A stretch of DNA of 64,000 nucleotides, from assembly GCA_018262715.1 (NCBI GenBank), contig JADFDS010000011.1:227760-291759 (forward strand), read 5' to 3'. Numbering within the stretch: position 1 is the first letter of the stretch; each line of letters opens with the position of its first letter. Below are positions 33,358 to 42,829 of this stretch, one piece after another. Both the position numbers and the translations under genes were made by a program. Origin of the DNA: Bacteroidota bacterium. GTDB taxonomy: Bacteria; Bacteroidota; Bacteroidia; Bacteroidales; VadinHA17. The notes under the pieces are model-generated. The model worked only from the letters and a program-made list of their open reading frames with translations. It was not told the DNA's origin and did not search any database.

Positions 33358-34197
33358 ATGAAATTATCTCTTTTCAACATATCAAATTTCCGGGTTGATG
33401 GCGGGGCGATGTTCGGGGTGATCCCGAAGGCCCTCTGGAGCCGGCAGATGCAGTCAGACGAGTTGAATACCATTGAGTTGTCGCTCACCTCGCTTGTCAT
33501 TGAGGCCGAAAAGAGGGTCATTCTCGTTGATGCGGGTTGGGGTGACAAGCAGGATGAAAAGTTCTTCCGTCACGCCTATCTTCATGGCGGATCAGGGCTT
33601 GCCGGCGGTCTGGCGGAATGCGGTTACAGACCTGAGGATATCACGGATGTGATAATCACCCATCTGCATGCCGACCATTGCGGAGGTTGTTTTGTAAACG
33701 CACCGGGAGGCGGCACCGTACCTTTTTTCCCCAATGCCGCCTGGCACATAAGCCGTGCCCAGTGGGAATGGGCAAATGAATCAAACCTCCGTGAGGAGGA
33801 TGCTTTTCTTCCCGAGAACATCAGGCCATTCGGCGAAGGCGGAAGGCTGAACATTGTTGAGGAGCCCGGCGAACTGTGCCCGGGAGTGTCACTGAGGATA
33901 TGCTACGGCCATACTCCGGGAATGCTCATTCCTGTAATATACTATCGCGGCAGGACATGGGTATACACCGGTGACCTCATCCCCACGGTTGCGCATATCC
34001 CGTTACTTTGGAACATGGCTTATGATCTCCTTCCCCTCGTAACAATTGCCGAAAAACAGGAGATACTTCAGGAGGCCCTGGTGAATGACTGGATGCTGAT
34101 ATTCCAGCATGATCCGGCCTGTGAATGCTGTACTCTTACGGAAACACCGAAAGGGATCAGGGTGGGAAGAAAGGGGAGGCTTGCCGATTTTACCTGA
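33358..34197 (+). CDS. MBL-fold metal-dependent hydrolase
   Basis: 279 residues from MKLSLFNISNFRVDGGAMFG; the track start at 32989 runs back through the divergent zupT and is not credible. The metal motif THLHADHCGG is complete, followed by a third His in CYGHTPGM, Asp in YTGDLIP and a final His in IFQHDPACE. The layout resembles AttM/AiiA-type lactonase-like enzymes, but the substrate cannot be told. It converges with the LacI gene, leaving 6 bp. Confidence 0.88.
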   Translation: MKLSLFNISNFRVDGGAMFGVIPKALWSRQMQSDELNTIELSLTSLVIEAEKRVILVDAGWGDKQDEKFFRHAYLHGGSGLAGGLAECGYRPEDITDVIITHLHADHCGGCFVNAPGGGTVPFFPNAAWHISRAQWEWANESNLREEDAFLPENIRPFGEGGRLNIVEEPGELCPGVSLRICYGHTPGMLIPVIYYRGRTWVYTGDLIPTVAHIPLLWNMAYDLLPLVTIAEKQEILQEALVNDWMLIFQHDPACECCTLTETPKGIRVGRKGRLADFT

Positions 34198-34203
34198 ACG
34201 GCA

Positions 34204-35217
34204 TTACCTGGTTGATGAAGAACCCCGTATCACCAGTTCTGAGGTGATGATCTTTTTCTGAACAGGACCGCGGCGGTTCTCAATGCGGTCAATCAGCAGC
34301 CTTGCAGCCAATTGTCCCATCTCAAACCCCTTCTGGTCAACGGATGTCAGGCCCGGATCTGTCAGGGTGGCAATCTGGCTGTTGGTGAATCCAACGACGG
34401 AAATATCTTCAGGGATCCTCAGTCCGTGCCTTTTGACTATCATGAGAGTTTGTGCTGCCGTCAGGTCATTTACGGCAAAAAATGCATCAGGTCTCGGGGT
34501 GCGTGTCAGTAATGCGGGGATAATCCTCTCGGCGCTTTGGATATCATCGCATTTGACGATATCTTCATCCTGAGGAGTGAGGCGGTACTCCTTCATTGCC
34601 TTCAGATAGCCGTTGAGCCTGTTACGGGCTATTGCCAGCCGGGGCGGGCCTGCAAGGTGAACGATGCGCTTCTTTCCCGTGCGGAGCAGATGGATCACAG
34701 CCTTGTATGATCCGGTCTCGTCATCAATGACAACACTGTCGGTGTCAATCTCTTCAGCGGCCCTGTCAAAGAAAACCAGCGGTATATCCTTTTCAGTTAT
34801 GCTCCGGTAATGCCTGAAGTCTGTAGTGGTCTTGGCAACAGATGCAAGGATGCCGTCAACGCGGCTGGAAAGAAGAGTCTTAATGTTCTTAACCTCATGC
34901 TCCCACATCTCATTGCTCTGGCAGAGAATCATGTTGTAATCACGCCGGTAGACCACATCCTCGATACCGCTGATGACTGTTGAGAAGAAATAATGTACGA
35001 CATCAGGGATGATCACCCCGATAGTTTTTGAGGATCCGCTCTTCAGGCTCAGGGCGATGGGATTGGGTCTGTAGTTCCAGCGTTCGGCAAGTTCATTGAC
35101 GGCATCGCGGGTAGCCTGGCTGATGTCAGGATGATCTTTCAGGGCCCTTGATACAGTTGAGGGAGAAATTCCGAGTTCGCGTGCGATGTCCTTTATTGTG
35201 ATGTTTTCCCTGCTCAT
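34204..35217 (-). CDS. LacI-family transcriptional regulator of the starch locus
   Basis: 337 residues. The N-terminal helix-turn-helix and hinge read ITIKDIARELGISPSTVSRALKDHPDIS and YRPNPIALSLKSGSS. Residues about 60-335 form the periplasmic-binding-protein-like sensor (IGVIIPDVVHYFFSTVISGIE, VFFDRAAEEIDTDSVVIDD, VVGFTNSQIATLTDPGLTSV). It is divergent from susC, and the palindromic box at 35299 lies between them. The probable effector is maltose or a related oligosaccharide, by analogy with MalI/MalR-like regulators. It replaces the SusR-type regulator found in gut Bacteroides. Confidence 0.9.
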   Translation of the reverse strand: MSRENITIKDIARELGISPSTVSRALKDHPDISQATRDAVNELAERWNYRPNPIALSLKSGSSKTIGVIIPDVVHYFFSTVISGIEDVVYRRDYNMILCQSNEMWEHEVKNIKTLLSSRVDGILASVAKTTTDFRHYRSITEKDIPLVFFDRAAEEIDTDSVVIDDETGSYKAVIHLLRTGKKRIVHLAGPPRLAIARNRLNGYLKAMKEYRLTPQDEDIVKCDDIQSAERIIPALLTRTPRPDAFFAVNDLTAAQTLMIVKRHGLRIPEDISVVGFTNSQIATLTDPGLTSVDQKGFEMGQLAARLLIDRIENRRGPVQKKIITSELVIRGSSSTR

Positions 35218-35298
35218 ATGAGACGGAGCTATTAGATGTTAAATATAATAAAAAATTTGCTATCCGGGGGATCATGAAAATATGCCTCGTCCTCAATT

Positions 35299-35311
35299 CA
35301 AACGTTTGCGG
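35299..35311. promoter_or_regulatory. Candidate LacI operator upstream of susC
   Basis: CAAACGTTTGCGG: a perfect 10-bp palindrome (CAAACGTTTG) with the central CG typical of LacI-family operators. It is 82 bp before the regulator start and 132 bp before the susC start. A 12/13 match lies upstream of the opposite arm at 53653. Confidence 0.6.
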
Positions 35312-35442
35312 TAACGATTGCGGAAAAAAGCTGAAAAAGAGTTGGTTAACTCTGAAAAAAGGTGGACTTTTATCGTCCCAAACCTGGACTATTAAATTTA
35401 GCAATAACAACAATTCTGAAAAGTAATTAAACTGATCTATTT

Positions 35443-38397
35443 ATGGAGAAACTAACTGGAAAACGGCTCTTCATGCTGACCTTCGGCATAATGATGAGTC
35501 TTGTTGTCTTCGGGCAACAGGTAAGAGTGTCAGGTACAGTTACCGACGCAGCCGACAGACAGACGTTACCCGGAGTTAACGTCGTTGTCAAGGGCTCACT
35601 GACGGGAACCATTACCGGCATAGACGGGGAATACTCCCTTTCGGCGAAGCCCGGGGATGTCCTCGTGTTCACCTTTATCGGATATCTTCCGCAGGAGATT
35701 ACCGTAGGTGAAAGCACTGTCATCAACGTAGCCATGCGTACTGATGTTCAGGCCCTTGATGAGGTTGTGGTCATCGGTTACGGAACCGTCAAGAAGAGTG
35801 ATGCCACCGGATCGGTGTCTGCCATCAGCTCAAAGGACTTCAACAAGGGTGCAATCACATCACCGCAGGATCTGCTGGTAGGCAAGAGTGCCGGTGTTGT
35901 TATCACCACCGCAGGCGGAGCGCCGGGCAGCAGCGCAACCATACGCGTTCGCGGAGGTTCATCCCTGAATGCTTCCAACGATCCTCTGATAATCATTGAC
36001 GGTGTACCCATCGACAACAACAATGTTTCAGGAAGCTCAAACATTCTGTCATTTGTAAACCCGAATGACATTGAGACTTTCACCGTACTGAAAGATGCAT
36101 CGGCAACAGCTATCTACGGTTCAAGGGCTTCTAACGGCGTAATTATCATAACTACCAAGAAAGGTAGCGCCGGCAGCCCGCTGAAAGTATCATATGATGG
36201 TAGCGTTTCCATCGCCAATCCCATAGCATTCGTTGATGTCTTTTCAGGTGACGAGATCAGGCAACTGGCTCTTGACAGGAAAGAACTCTTTGGAATAGAC
36301 AATCTCGGCCTCCTCGGAACGCAAAACACAAACTGGCAGAAGGAAATTTTCCGTAATGCCATTTCCCATGACCACAACCTGAGTCTTTCAGGTGCCGTCA
36401 AAACACTCCCCTACCGTTTATCAGTGGGTTATACAGATCAGGACGGTATTCTGAAGAACACTGATATGCAAAGAATCACCGGTTCATTAAGCCTCAATCC
36501 CACGTTCTTCAATGACAGGCTGAAGGTTAACCTGAACGTCAAGGGGATGAATACCCATCACAACTATGGTGATGCAGGTGCCATCGGATCAGCTGTCAAT
36601 ATGGATCCGACCCAGGCGATCTATGACGGCAATGTAAATTCTGCCGGTTACTTCCAGTGGACAAACTACGGTGCAAACCTGGGTACAGCCAACCCTGTTG
36701 AACAGGCATTGGTAGCTGACAACAAGTCAGTTGTTAACAGGCTGATCGGAAACATACAGTTTGACTATGCCATGCCTTTCCTTCCCGAACTGCGGGCCAA
36801 CCTTAACCTGGCAACAGACCAGACAAAGAGTGAAGGACACAATAACCGTCCCGGCACATCTCCTTCAGTGCTCACCGCCCCGCTTTACGGAAAGCTTTCT
36901 GATTACAGCGGAAATAACTACAACAACCTGCTTGACTTCTACCTGAACTACAATAAGAATCTGGAGAGCATAAACAGTAACCTTGATGCAACTGCAGGTT
37001 ATTCATGGCAGCATTTCGAAAGAAATGGCAAGACTTATACCCGTGGAATAGTGGATGAAGATCATGCTTATGCCAAATCAGACAGCTCATCATTCATTAC
37101 AGAGAATTACCTGGTTTCATTCTTCGGCCGTATCAACTACACGCTGGCTGACAAATATTTGCTTACAGTCACGGTGCGTCAGGATGGTTCGTCACGTTTT
37201 GACAAGGAAACCCGGTGGGGTACATTCCCCTCTGTTGCCCTTGCATGGAAGATCAAGGAGGAATCATTCCTGAAGAACGTAAAAGGTGTGACTGACCTCA
37301 AATTGAGACTCGGATGGGGTATCACCGGCCAGCAGGACATAGGCAAGGATTATCCTGCACAGCCTCTTTACATTGAGTCGTCTGAAGGATCATTTTATTA
37401 CATTGACGGCGAATGGGTACCGACCCTGAGGCCCGATCCGTATGACCCGGTAATCAAGTGGGAGGAGACAACCACGCTGAACGCAGGTCTTGACTTTGGT
37501 TTTGTGAATGACCGTATCACCGGTTCACTGGACGTCTACAAGAGGGTGACGGATGATCTTCTGAACACAGTTACAATCTCAAGCGGAAGCAACTTCTCCA
37601 ACACTCTGCTCACCAACGTGGGAAGTCTGGAGAACAAAGGGGTGGAGCTCACCCTGAACTTTATCCCGCTCTCAACAAATGACATGCTTCTCTCGGTAGG
37701 TTTCAATGCCACGTACAATATTAATAAGATTACGAAGCTGCTTCTTACTGATGATCCATCTTATATAGGTATTCTTTATGGTGATGCCTTCACCGGACAG
37801 AAGCAGGTTACAAGGGTTGGTTATCCGGGTTATTCCTACTTTGTCAATCGCCAGGTTTATGATAACAATGGCAACCCGATAGAGGGGCTTTATGTTGACG
37901 AATCAGGTGAAGGTGGCGTTGTCAACGGTGACAATGCTGACAAGTACATCTATCATAATCCTGTGGCAGATTATCTTCTTGGTCTATCCGCAAGGTTCGA
38001 GTACAGGAACTTTGATCTTTCCGCATCTGCAAGGGCAAGCGTAGGCAACTATGTTTACAACCAGGTTGCTGCTGGTGCTTCATATGACCAGATGCAACAG
38101 ATTGGTTACTGGAAGAACTTTACCAGGGCGCTGGCCGAAACCAATTTCGTCAAGCGTCAGTTCACCAGTGATTACTTTGTGGAGAACGCCTCGTTCCTGA
38201 AGCTTGACAACGTAAGTGCGGGTTACAGGTTTGAAAATCTCTTTGGTGCGGTGGGTGCCCGCCTCAGTTTCACTGTGCAGAATGCACTGATCCTGACAAA
38301 GTACAGCGGCCTTGACCCCGAAGTCTCCGGTGGTATTGACAACAACTTCTACCCCAGGCCTCGCACATATATGTTTGGTATAGGGCTTACCTTCTAA
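35443..38397 (+). CDS. susC: SusC-family TonB-dependent outer-membrane transporter
   Basis: 984 residues. Signal peptide (LFMLTFGIMMSLVVFGQ), then a carboxypeptidase-regulatory-like domain (VSGTVTDAADRQTLPGVNVV, about 27-105), the SusC TonB box region (LDEVVVIGYGTVKKSDATGS), a plug (ITSPQDLLVGKSAGVVI, TIRVRGGSSLNASNDPL, IIDGVPID) and a 22-stranded barrel ending in PRTYMFGIGLTF. It imports malto-oligosaccharides together with SusD, powered by TonB. First gene of the plus-strand arm; 20 bp before susD. Confidence 0.95.
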   Translation: MEKLTGKRLFMLTFGIMMSLVVFGQQVRVSGTVTDAADRQTLPGVNVVVKGSLTGTITGIDGEYSLSAKPGDVLVFTFIGYLPQEITVGESTVINVAMRTDVQALDEVVVIGYGTVKKSDATGSVSAISSKDFNKGAITSPQDLLVGKSAGVVITTAGGAPGSSATIRVRGGSSLNASNDPLIIIDGVPIDNNNVSGSSNILSFVNPNDIETFTVLKDASATAIYGSRASNGVIIITTKKGSAGSPLKVSYDGSVSIANPIAFVDVFSGDEIRQLALDRKELFGIDNLGLLGTQNTNWQKEIFRNAISHDHNLSLSGAVKTLPYRLSVGYTDQDGILKNTDMQRITGSLSLNPTFFNDRLKVNLNVKGMNTHHNYGDAGAIGSAVNMDPTQAIYDGNVNSAGYFQWTNYGANLGTANPVEQALVADNKSVVNRLIGNIQFDYAMPFLPELRANLNLATDQTKSEGHNNRPGTSPSVLTAPLYGKLSDYSGNNYNNLLDFYLNYNKNLESINSNLDATAGYSWQHFERNGKTYTRGIVDEDHAYAKSDSSSFITENYLVSFFGRINYTLADKYLLTVTVRQDGSSRFDKETRWGTFPSVALAWKIKEESFLKNVKGVTDLKLRLGWGITGQQDIGKDYPAQPLYIESSEGSFYYIDGEWVPTLRPDPYDPVIKWEETTTLNAGLDFGFVNDRITGSLDVYKRVTDDLLNTVTISSGSNFSNTLLTNVGSLENKGVELTLNFIPLSTNDMLLSVGFNATYNINKITKLLLTDDPSYIGILYGDAFTGQKQVTRVGYPGYSYFVNRQVYDNNGNPIEGLYVDESGEGGVVNGDNADKYIYHNPVADYLLGLSARFEYRNFDLSASARASVGNYVYNQVAAGASYDQMQQIGYWKNFTRALAETNFVKRQFTSDYFVENASFLKLDNVSAGYRFENLFGAVGARLSFTVQNALILTKYSGLDPEVSGGIDNNFYPRPRTYMFGIGLTF

Positions 38398-38417
38398 TAA
38401 AATAATGATAAGCAGAT

Positions 38418-40049
38418 ATGAATAAGAAGATTTTAATATTCGGAATTATACTTTCAGCGCTGATGATCTCATCGTGCGTGAAGGACCTGGATGTCACCCC
38501 GAAAGACCCGACAAAGATCCTTGCCGGTAACCTTGGCGACAATCCTGAATACATGAAAATGGCCCTTGGAAAGCTCTATGCCAGCTTCATAATCTCCGGG
38601 CAGGGTGCCAACGGGGGTGATGACATTGCCGCTTCTGACGGTAACTTCTTCACAACCATGAGGGCTCTCTGGAACCTCCAGGAGATAACCACTGACGAGG
38701 CCATTTGTGCATGGGGTGATGTTGGCATAGCCGACCTGAACACCCAGACATGGAGCCCCAGCAACCCGTTCCTTACAGCGCTCTATCAACGTCTGGCGCT
38801 CAGCATCACCTATGCCAATGACTTCATCAACAATGCACAGGAGTACGGTGGTGCAAATGCTGACAGGTATGTGGCTGAGGCAAGATTCCTCAGGGCTCTT
38901 GCATATTACTGGGCTATTGACCTCTTCGGGCAGTTCCCCTTCCTGACAGAAGCTGACGGTGTAGGTAAGTTCTTCCCGCAAATTGGTACGAGGGGTGACA
39001 TATTCAATTATGTCGAGTCTGAACTGCTTGACATTGAGAACAAGCTTGGTGCACCAAAGTCTTCATATCCTCAGGCAGACCAGGCATCTGCATGGATGCT
39101 TCTCGCAAGGCTCTACCTGAATGCTGAGGTTTACACAGGCACCCCCAGGTGGGATGACTGCAAGGAGTACTGTGACAAGGTCATCGCCAGCAACGTCTAC
39201 TCGCTGGCAACCAACTACAGGCAGAACTTCAGCGCTGACAACGACGGCCGCCACAACCCGGAGATGATCTTTGCATGGGAGCAGGACGGAATACACGTGC
39301 AGGGTTATGTAGGCACTACCTTTATCATTGAATCATCGAGTGATGCCACATATTTAAAGGCTGAAGATTATCACGGCCTTACCTCCAATACCAACTGGAA
39401 CGGCAACCGTGCAAGGATTCAGTTCCTGGCAAAAATGGTTGATACACTCGAAGTTTATGATAACCAGCCGATTCCGGCCAGCGATCCGACACTTTCACTC
39501 AGCCCTGACAAGAGGGTCTTCCTGAAGATCAAAAAGTCAAGGAACATTCCAAGCCCGTCAGCCAGCGGCGACTATGGCATTGGGGTCTACAAATTCACTG
39601 CACGCAACGCAGATGGCACTTTACCTTCCAACTATAATGCAGCCTATGCATGCACCGATTTCCCGGTATTCCGCCTGGCAGATGCATACCTGATGAGAGC
39701 TGAAGCTCTTTACAGGATGGGTGGTGAGGCCAACATTGCCGCAGCTGTTGCTGACATCAACAAGGTCAGGGAACGCGCCTACGGTAACACCAGCGGTAAT
39801 ATCACCGTTGCTGATCTTGACCTCGACTTCATCATTGACGAGCGTGGACGCGAATTCTACTATGAGGCTCAGAGACGCACTGACCTGGTACGCTTCGGTA
39901 AATTCACCGGTGGCGATTATCTGTGGCAGTGGAAGGGTGGTGCATACACAGGCGCCAGCACTTCGGAGCACCTCAATCTGTTCCCGATCCCCGGTGATGA
40001 ACTTTCATCAAACCCGAATTACAACGGAGTGAATAACCCGGGTTATTAA
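38418..40049 (+). CDS. susD: SusD-family surface glycan-binding lipoprotein
   Basis: 543 residues with lipobox ALMISSC. The SusD fold shows YANDFINNAQEY, RYVAEARFLRALAYYWAIDLFGQFPF, the RagB/SusD helices (ASAWMLLARLYLNAEVY), a variable binding region and the C-terminal TDLVRFGKFTGGDYLWQW with LNLFPIPGDEL. It forms the lid on SusC and captures starch or maltodextrins. In the operon between susC and the SusE-like gene. Confidence 0.95.
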   Translation: MNKKILIFGIILSALMISSCVKDLDVTPKDPTKILAGNLGDNPEYMKMALGKLYASFIISGQGANGGDDIAASDGNFFTTMRALWNLQEITTDEAICAWGDVGIADLNTQTWSPSNPFLTALYQRLALSITYANDFINNAQEYGGANADRYVAEARFLRALAYYWAIDLFGQFPFLTEADGVGKFFPQIGTRGDIFNYVESELLDIENKLGAPKSSYPQADQASAWMLLARLYLNAEVYTGTPRWDDCKEYCDKVIASNVYSLATNYRQNFSADNDGRHNPEMIFAWEQDGIHVQGYVGTTFIIESSSDATYLKAEDYHGLTSNTNWNGNRARIQFLAKMVDTLEVYDNQPIPASDPTLSLSPDKRVFLKIKKSRNIPSPSASGDYGIGVYKFTARNADGTLPSNYNAAYACTDFPVFRLADAYLMRAEALYRMGGEANIAAAVADINKVRERAYGNTSGNITVADLDLDFIIDERGREFYYEAQRRTDLVRFGKFTGGDYLWQWKGGAYTGASTSEHLNLFPIPGDELSSNPNYNGVNNPGY

Positions 40050-40067
40050 TCCTTAATGCAAAGAAAA

Positions 40068-41114
40068 ATGAAGAAGAATATCTTAATATATCTGACATTC
40101 ATCGGATTGGCAGCATTCTTCACCTCCTGTGAAAAGGACGGTGAGAAAGTGATCATGCTTTCAGATCCGACAGCTCCGGTGCTCACCACGGTTCCTGACC
40201 TTACGTTTCAAAGAGCCAACGGAATGAATGTGCTTGAATTTGTCGGCACACCTGTTGACCCTGGCTTCCAGGCCTCTGCAACCTATTATCTTGAGGCATG
40301 TGCTTCAGGAACGTCTTTCGCTGACCCCGTAACCCTCTGGACAGGGAACCAGTGCAAGTCAATGAAGGCCACCGTAAGTGACCTGAATGGTATCCTTATC
40401 AAGAAGTTTCCCGCAGATGCATCCTCTGCTCTTGACCTGAGACTCAGGGCTGTACTGGTGGTTGACGCCGGTACCGGAGCTCCCGGAACAGGTACCAATA
40501 CCTTCACTTACATCTCCGATTTGAAAAGCGCAACTGCAGCATTGTACGGTCTGCCGCGCCTTAACCTCATTGGTTCGGGTATGACCCAGAAGATCGAGTC
40601 AGCCCTCGGTGACGGCAAATACACCGGCCTTGTTAAGTTCGATATCACAAAGCCGTTTACCCTGAATGATCCGGATGCCGGAACCAATTATGGTGCCACA
40701 GGCACTACCCTGGCAGTAAACGGTGCAGCCATTGTTCCTACCGCTAACGGATGGCACATACTGACCGTAGATGTTAATGCCCTGACCTATGACATCTCGG
40801 AATACAGGATTGGCCTGGTAGGTTCAGCTACCCCGAACGGTTGGGATTCTCCGGACCAGGCAATGGAATATAATCCTGCAACCGGCACATGGTCAATTAC
40901 AATAACTCTCGCGGATGGTGAGATCAAGTTCAGGTTTAATAATGCATGGGCATGGAACCTCGGTTACCGTCCGGGTGGCAAAGATCCCGCTGACCTGTTC
41001 CATAACGGTGATAACATTGCGGTCACTGCAGGTAATTACACCATCACCCTGACGATTACCCAGCCCAACGGTCCTGACGAAGCCGGTTCATGCATTATTG
41101 TGAAGAATAACTGA
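40068..41114 (+). CDS. SusE-like starch-binding lipoprotein
   Basis: 348 residues from MKKNILIYLTFIGLAAFFTSC (lipobox FFTSC; the track's first Met is four residues upstream). The N-terminal SusE domain reads SDPTAPVLTTVPDLTFQRANG and the middle an Ig-like pair. The C-terminal repeat (YRIGLVGSATPNGWDSPDQAM, GEIKFRFNNAWAWNLGY, VTAGNYTITLTI) is one SusE/F-type starch-binding module; SusE in Bacteroides has two, so this version is shorter. Surface lipoprotein that helps hold starch near SusC/D. Confidence 0.85.
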   Translation: MKKNILIYLTFIGLAAFFTSCEKDGEKVIMLSDPTAPVLTTVPDLTFQRANGMNVLEFVGTPVDPGFQASATYYLEACASGTSFADPVTLWTGNQCKSMKATVSDLNGILIKKFPADASSALDLRLRAVLVVDAGTGAPGTGTNTFTYISDLKSATAALYGLPRLNLIGSGMTQKIESALGDGKYTGLVKFDITKPFTLNDPDAGTNYGATGTTLAVNGAAIVPTANGWHILTVDVNALTYDISEYRIGLVGSATPNGWDSPDQAMEYNPATGTWSITITLADGEIKFRFNNAWAWNLGYRPGGKDPADLFHNGDNIAVTAGNYTITLTITQPNGPDEAGSCIIVKNN

Positions 41115-41142
41115 TTCAGGGACATTATAATAAACAAGATTT

Positions 41143-42708
41143 ATGAAAATGAAATCAATTTTGAAGATAATGATGCTCCCTGTAGCAGCGGTACTTATCC
41201 TTGCCGGTTGTACTCAGGAGACATCTGAAATAAGACTTGACCCCAAGCTTGGAACTACCAAGGTGTTCAATATCACTTCAAATTCAGCAACGGTAACAGG
41301 ATTTGTCGTGGCTGAAGGTGAGGGATTCACCACGAGAGGCGTTTGCTATGACAAGCAGCCTGCTCCTACCACTTCAAAGTCGACGGCTCCGTTTGCCGGT
41401 CCTGCGATCAATGCTGCGTATAACGTGACACTGACAGACCTGGATTTTGCACAGACCTATTTTGCACGTGCATTTGCCACTGGTCCCGCCGGCACTGTCT
41501 ATGGAGAGGAACTGACATTCACCACTCTGCCTGTCGTGGCAACCGTCACCACAGTTGATGCAACTGATGTTGAGGGTACAACCGCAGTCTCAGGCGGCAG
41601 CGTCACTGCTGACGGAGGGTCTGCTGTCACTGCCCGCGGTGTCTGCTTCGGAACGACAACCAAACCGACAATTGACGCCCCCAACGGCAAGACTGTTGAT
41701 GGTGCAGGGCTGGGATCATTTGTAAGCAATCTTTCGGGTCTTAAGGGACTGACCAAGTACTATGCACGCGCTTATGCCACCAACAGCGCAGGCACAGCCT
41801 ACGGAAACGAGATAACCTTCACCACGCTGGTGAGCGTTCGCGAATGGTACGTTCCGGGTGATTATGTGGCTGCCAGCTATCCGGGCTCAGGCCTGGCCGA
41901 CTGGGCACCTGACAAGTCACCTATGGTCAAGAGCAATGAGGCTAATCCAAACAATGTTGAAGGGTATGTCTATATGGCTAACGCCAGTAACAATTTCAAG
42001 TTTGCCTCACAGCCCAACTGGGACGGACCGAATTACGGTGCAAGCGGAACGGCAGGAGTACTTAGCTCGGATCCGAACGCAGGAAACAACAACCTGCCTC
42101 AGGGATTCTACAAGTTGAATGTCAATGCCGGTGTTGACCCGATGACCTACACGGCAGTTGCAATGACCTGGGGTGTGATAGGTGATATCAACGGATGGAG
42201 CGCCCAGGTGCCACTGACCTATGATCCGGCATTACACGTCTGGAAAGGTGCCATGCATATGCCTGTAGGAGGATGGAAGTTCAGGGCCAATGACAACTGG
42301 GATTACAACTATGGAAAAGGCACCGGCAGCAATGACCTGGTAGCAGGTAGCCAAGACAACCTCAGCATTACAGTTGCTGATGACTATGCCATAACCCTTG
42401 ATCTCAGCCAGCCGCTGGCTTACACATACCGTGCTGACAGGTGGGGTATAGTAGGAAGTGCTACAGGTAGCTGGGACGTAGATCAGAACATGTCATGGGA
42501 TGCCGTAAATAAAGTTTTCATTGCCACTATTGACCTTACTGCAGGTGAAATTAAGTTCAGGGCAAATGATGACTGGGGCTATAACTTCGGTGGAAGTCTC
42601 ACTGATCTCAGCTCTGACAATGCACCTAATATCCCGATTGCCGAAGCTGGTAACTATAAAATTACTCTTGACCCGTGGGCAAGAGTGGCAACAGTGACCA
42701 AGAACTAA
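41143..42708 (+). CDS. SusF-like starch-binding lipoprotein with FN3-like repeats
   Basis: 521 residues with lipobox LILAGC. Residues about 30-125 and 128-225 are two related Ig/FN3-like repeats, each with ATVTGFVVAEGEGFTTRGVCY or SGGSVTADGGSAVTARGVCF and a YFARAFATG or YYARAYATN strand. Residues about 230-520 hold three SusE/F-type modules, the last two reading WGVIGDINGWSAQVPLTYD and WGIVGSATGSWDVDQNMSW with KFRANDNWDYNYG and KFRANDDWGYNFGG. Replacement of the usual SusF N-terminus by FN3-like repeats probably raises the binding modules farther from the surface. Confidence 0.85.
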   Translation: MKMKSILKIMMLPVAAVLILAGCTQETSEIRLDPKLGTTKVFNITSNSATVTGFVVAEGEGFTTRGVCYDKQPAPTTSKSTAPFAGPAINAAYNVTLTDLDFAQTYFARAFATGPAGTVYGEELTFTTLPVVATVTTVDATDVEGTTAVSGGSVTADGGSAVTARGVCFGTTTKPTIDAPNGKTVDGAGLGSFVSNLSGLKGLTKYYARAYATNSAGTAYGNEITFTTLVSVREWYVPGDYVAASYPGSGLADWAPDKSPMVKSNEANPNNVEGYVYMANASNNFKFASQPNWDGPNYGASGTAGVLSSDPNAGNNNLPQGFYKLNVNAGVDPMTYTAVAMTWGVIGDINGWSAQVPLTYDPALHVWKGAMHMPVGGWKFRANDNWDYNYGKGTGSNDLVAGSQDNLSITVADDYAITLDLSQPLAYTYRADRWGIVGSATGSWDVDQNMSWDAVNKVFIATIDLTAGEIKFRANDDWGYNFGGSLTDLSSDNAPNIPIAEAGNYKITLDPWARVATVTKN

Positions 42709-42727
42709 GCGGAATAGTTCCCCATGT

Positions 42728-42743
42728 TACGGCCGCGGCCGTA
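42728..42743. repeat. 16-bp GC-rich perfect palindrome
   Basis: TACGGCCGCGGCCGTA lies 20 bp after the SusF-like stop and just before a terminator. It could be a protein-binding site or an mRNA 3'-end structure; nothing else supports either. Confidence 0.4.
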
Positions 42744-42757
42744 GCGTTCATTGAAAT

Positions 42758-42793
42758 CAAAAACCTCTTCTGTGACAGGAAGAGGTTTTTGAT
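42758..42793 (+). terminator. Terminator after the SusF-like gene
   Basis: CAAAAACCTCTTC and GAAGAGGTTTTTG form a perfect 13-bp stem around 8 nt, with T-rich right arm. It suggests that the GH13 gene at 42830 can be transcribed separately from susCDEF. Confidence 0.85.
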
Positions 42794-42829
42794 TATATTT
42801 AGCAAGATTCACACTTTCAATCAGAAACA

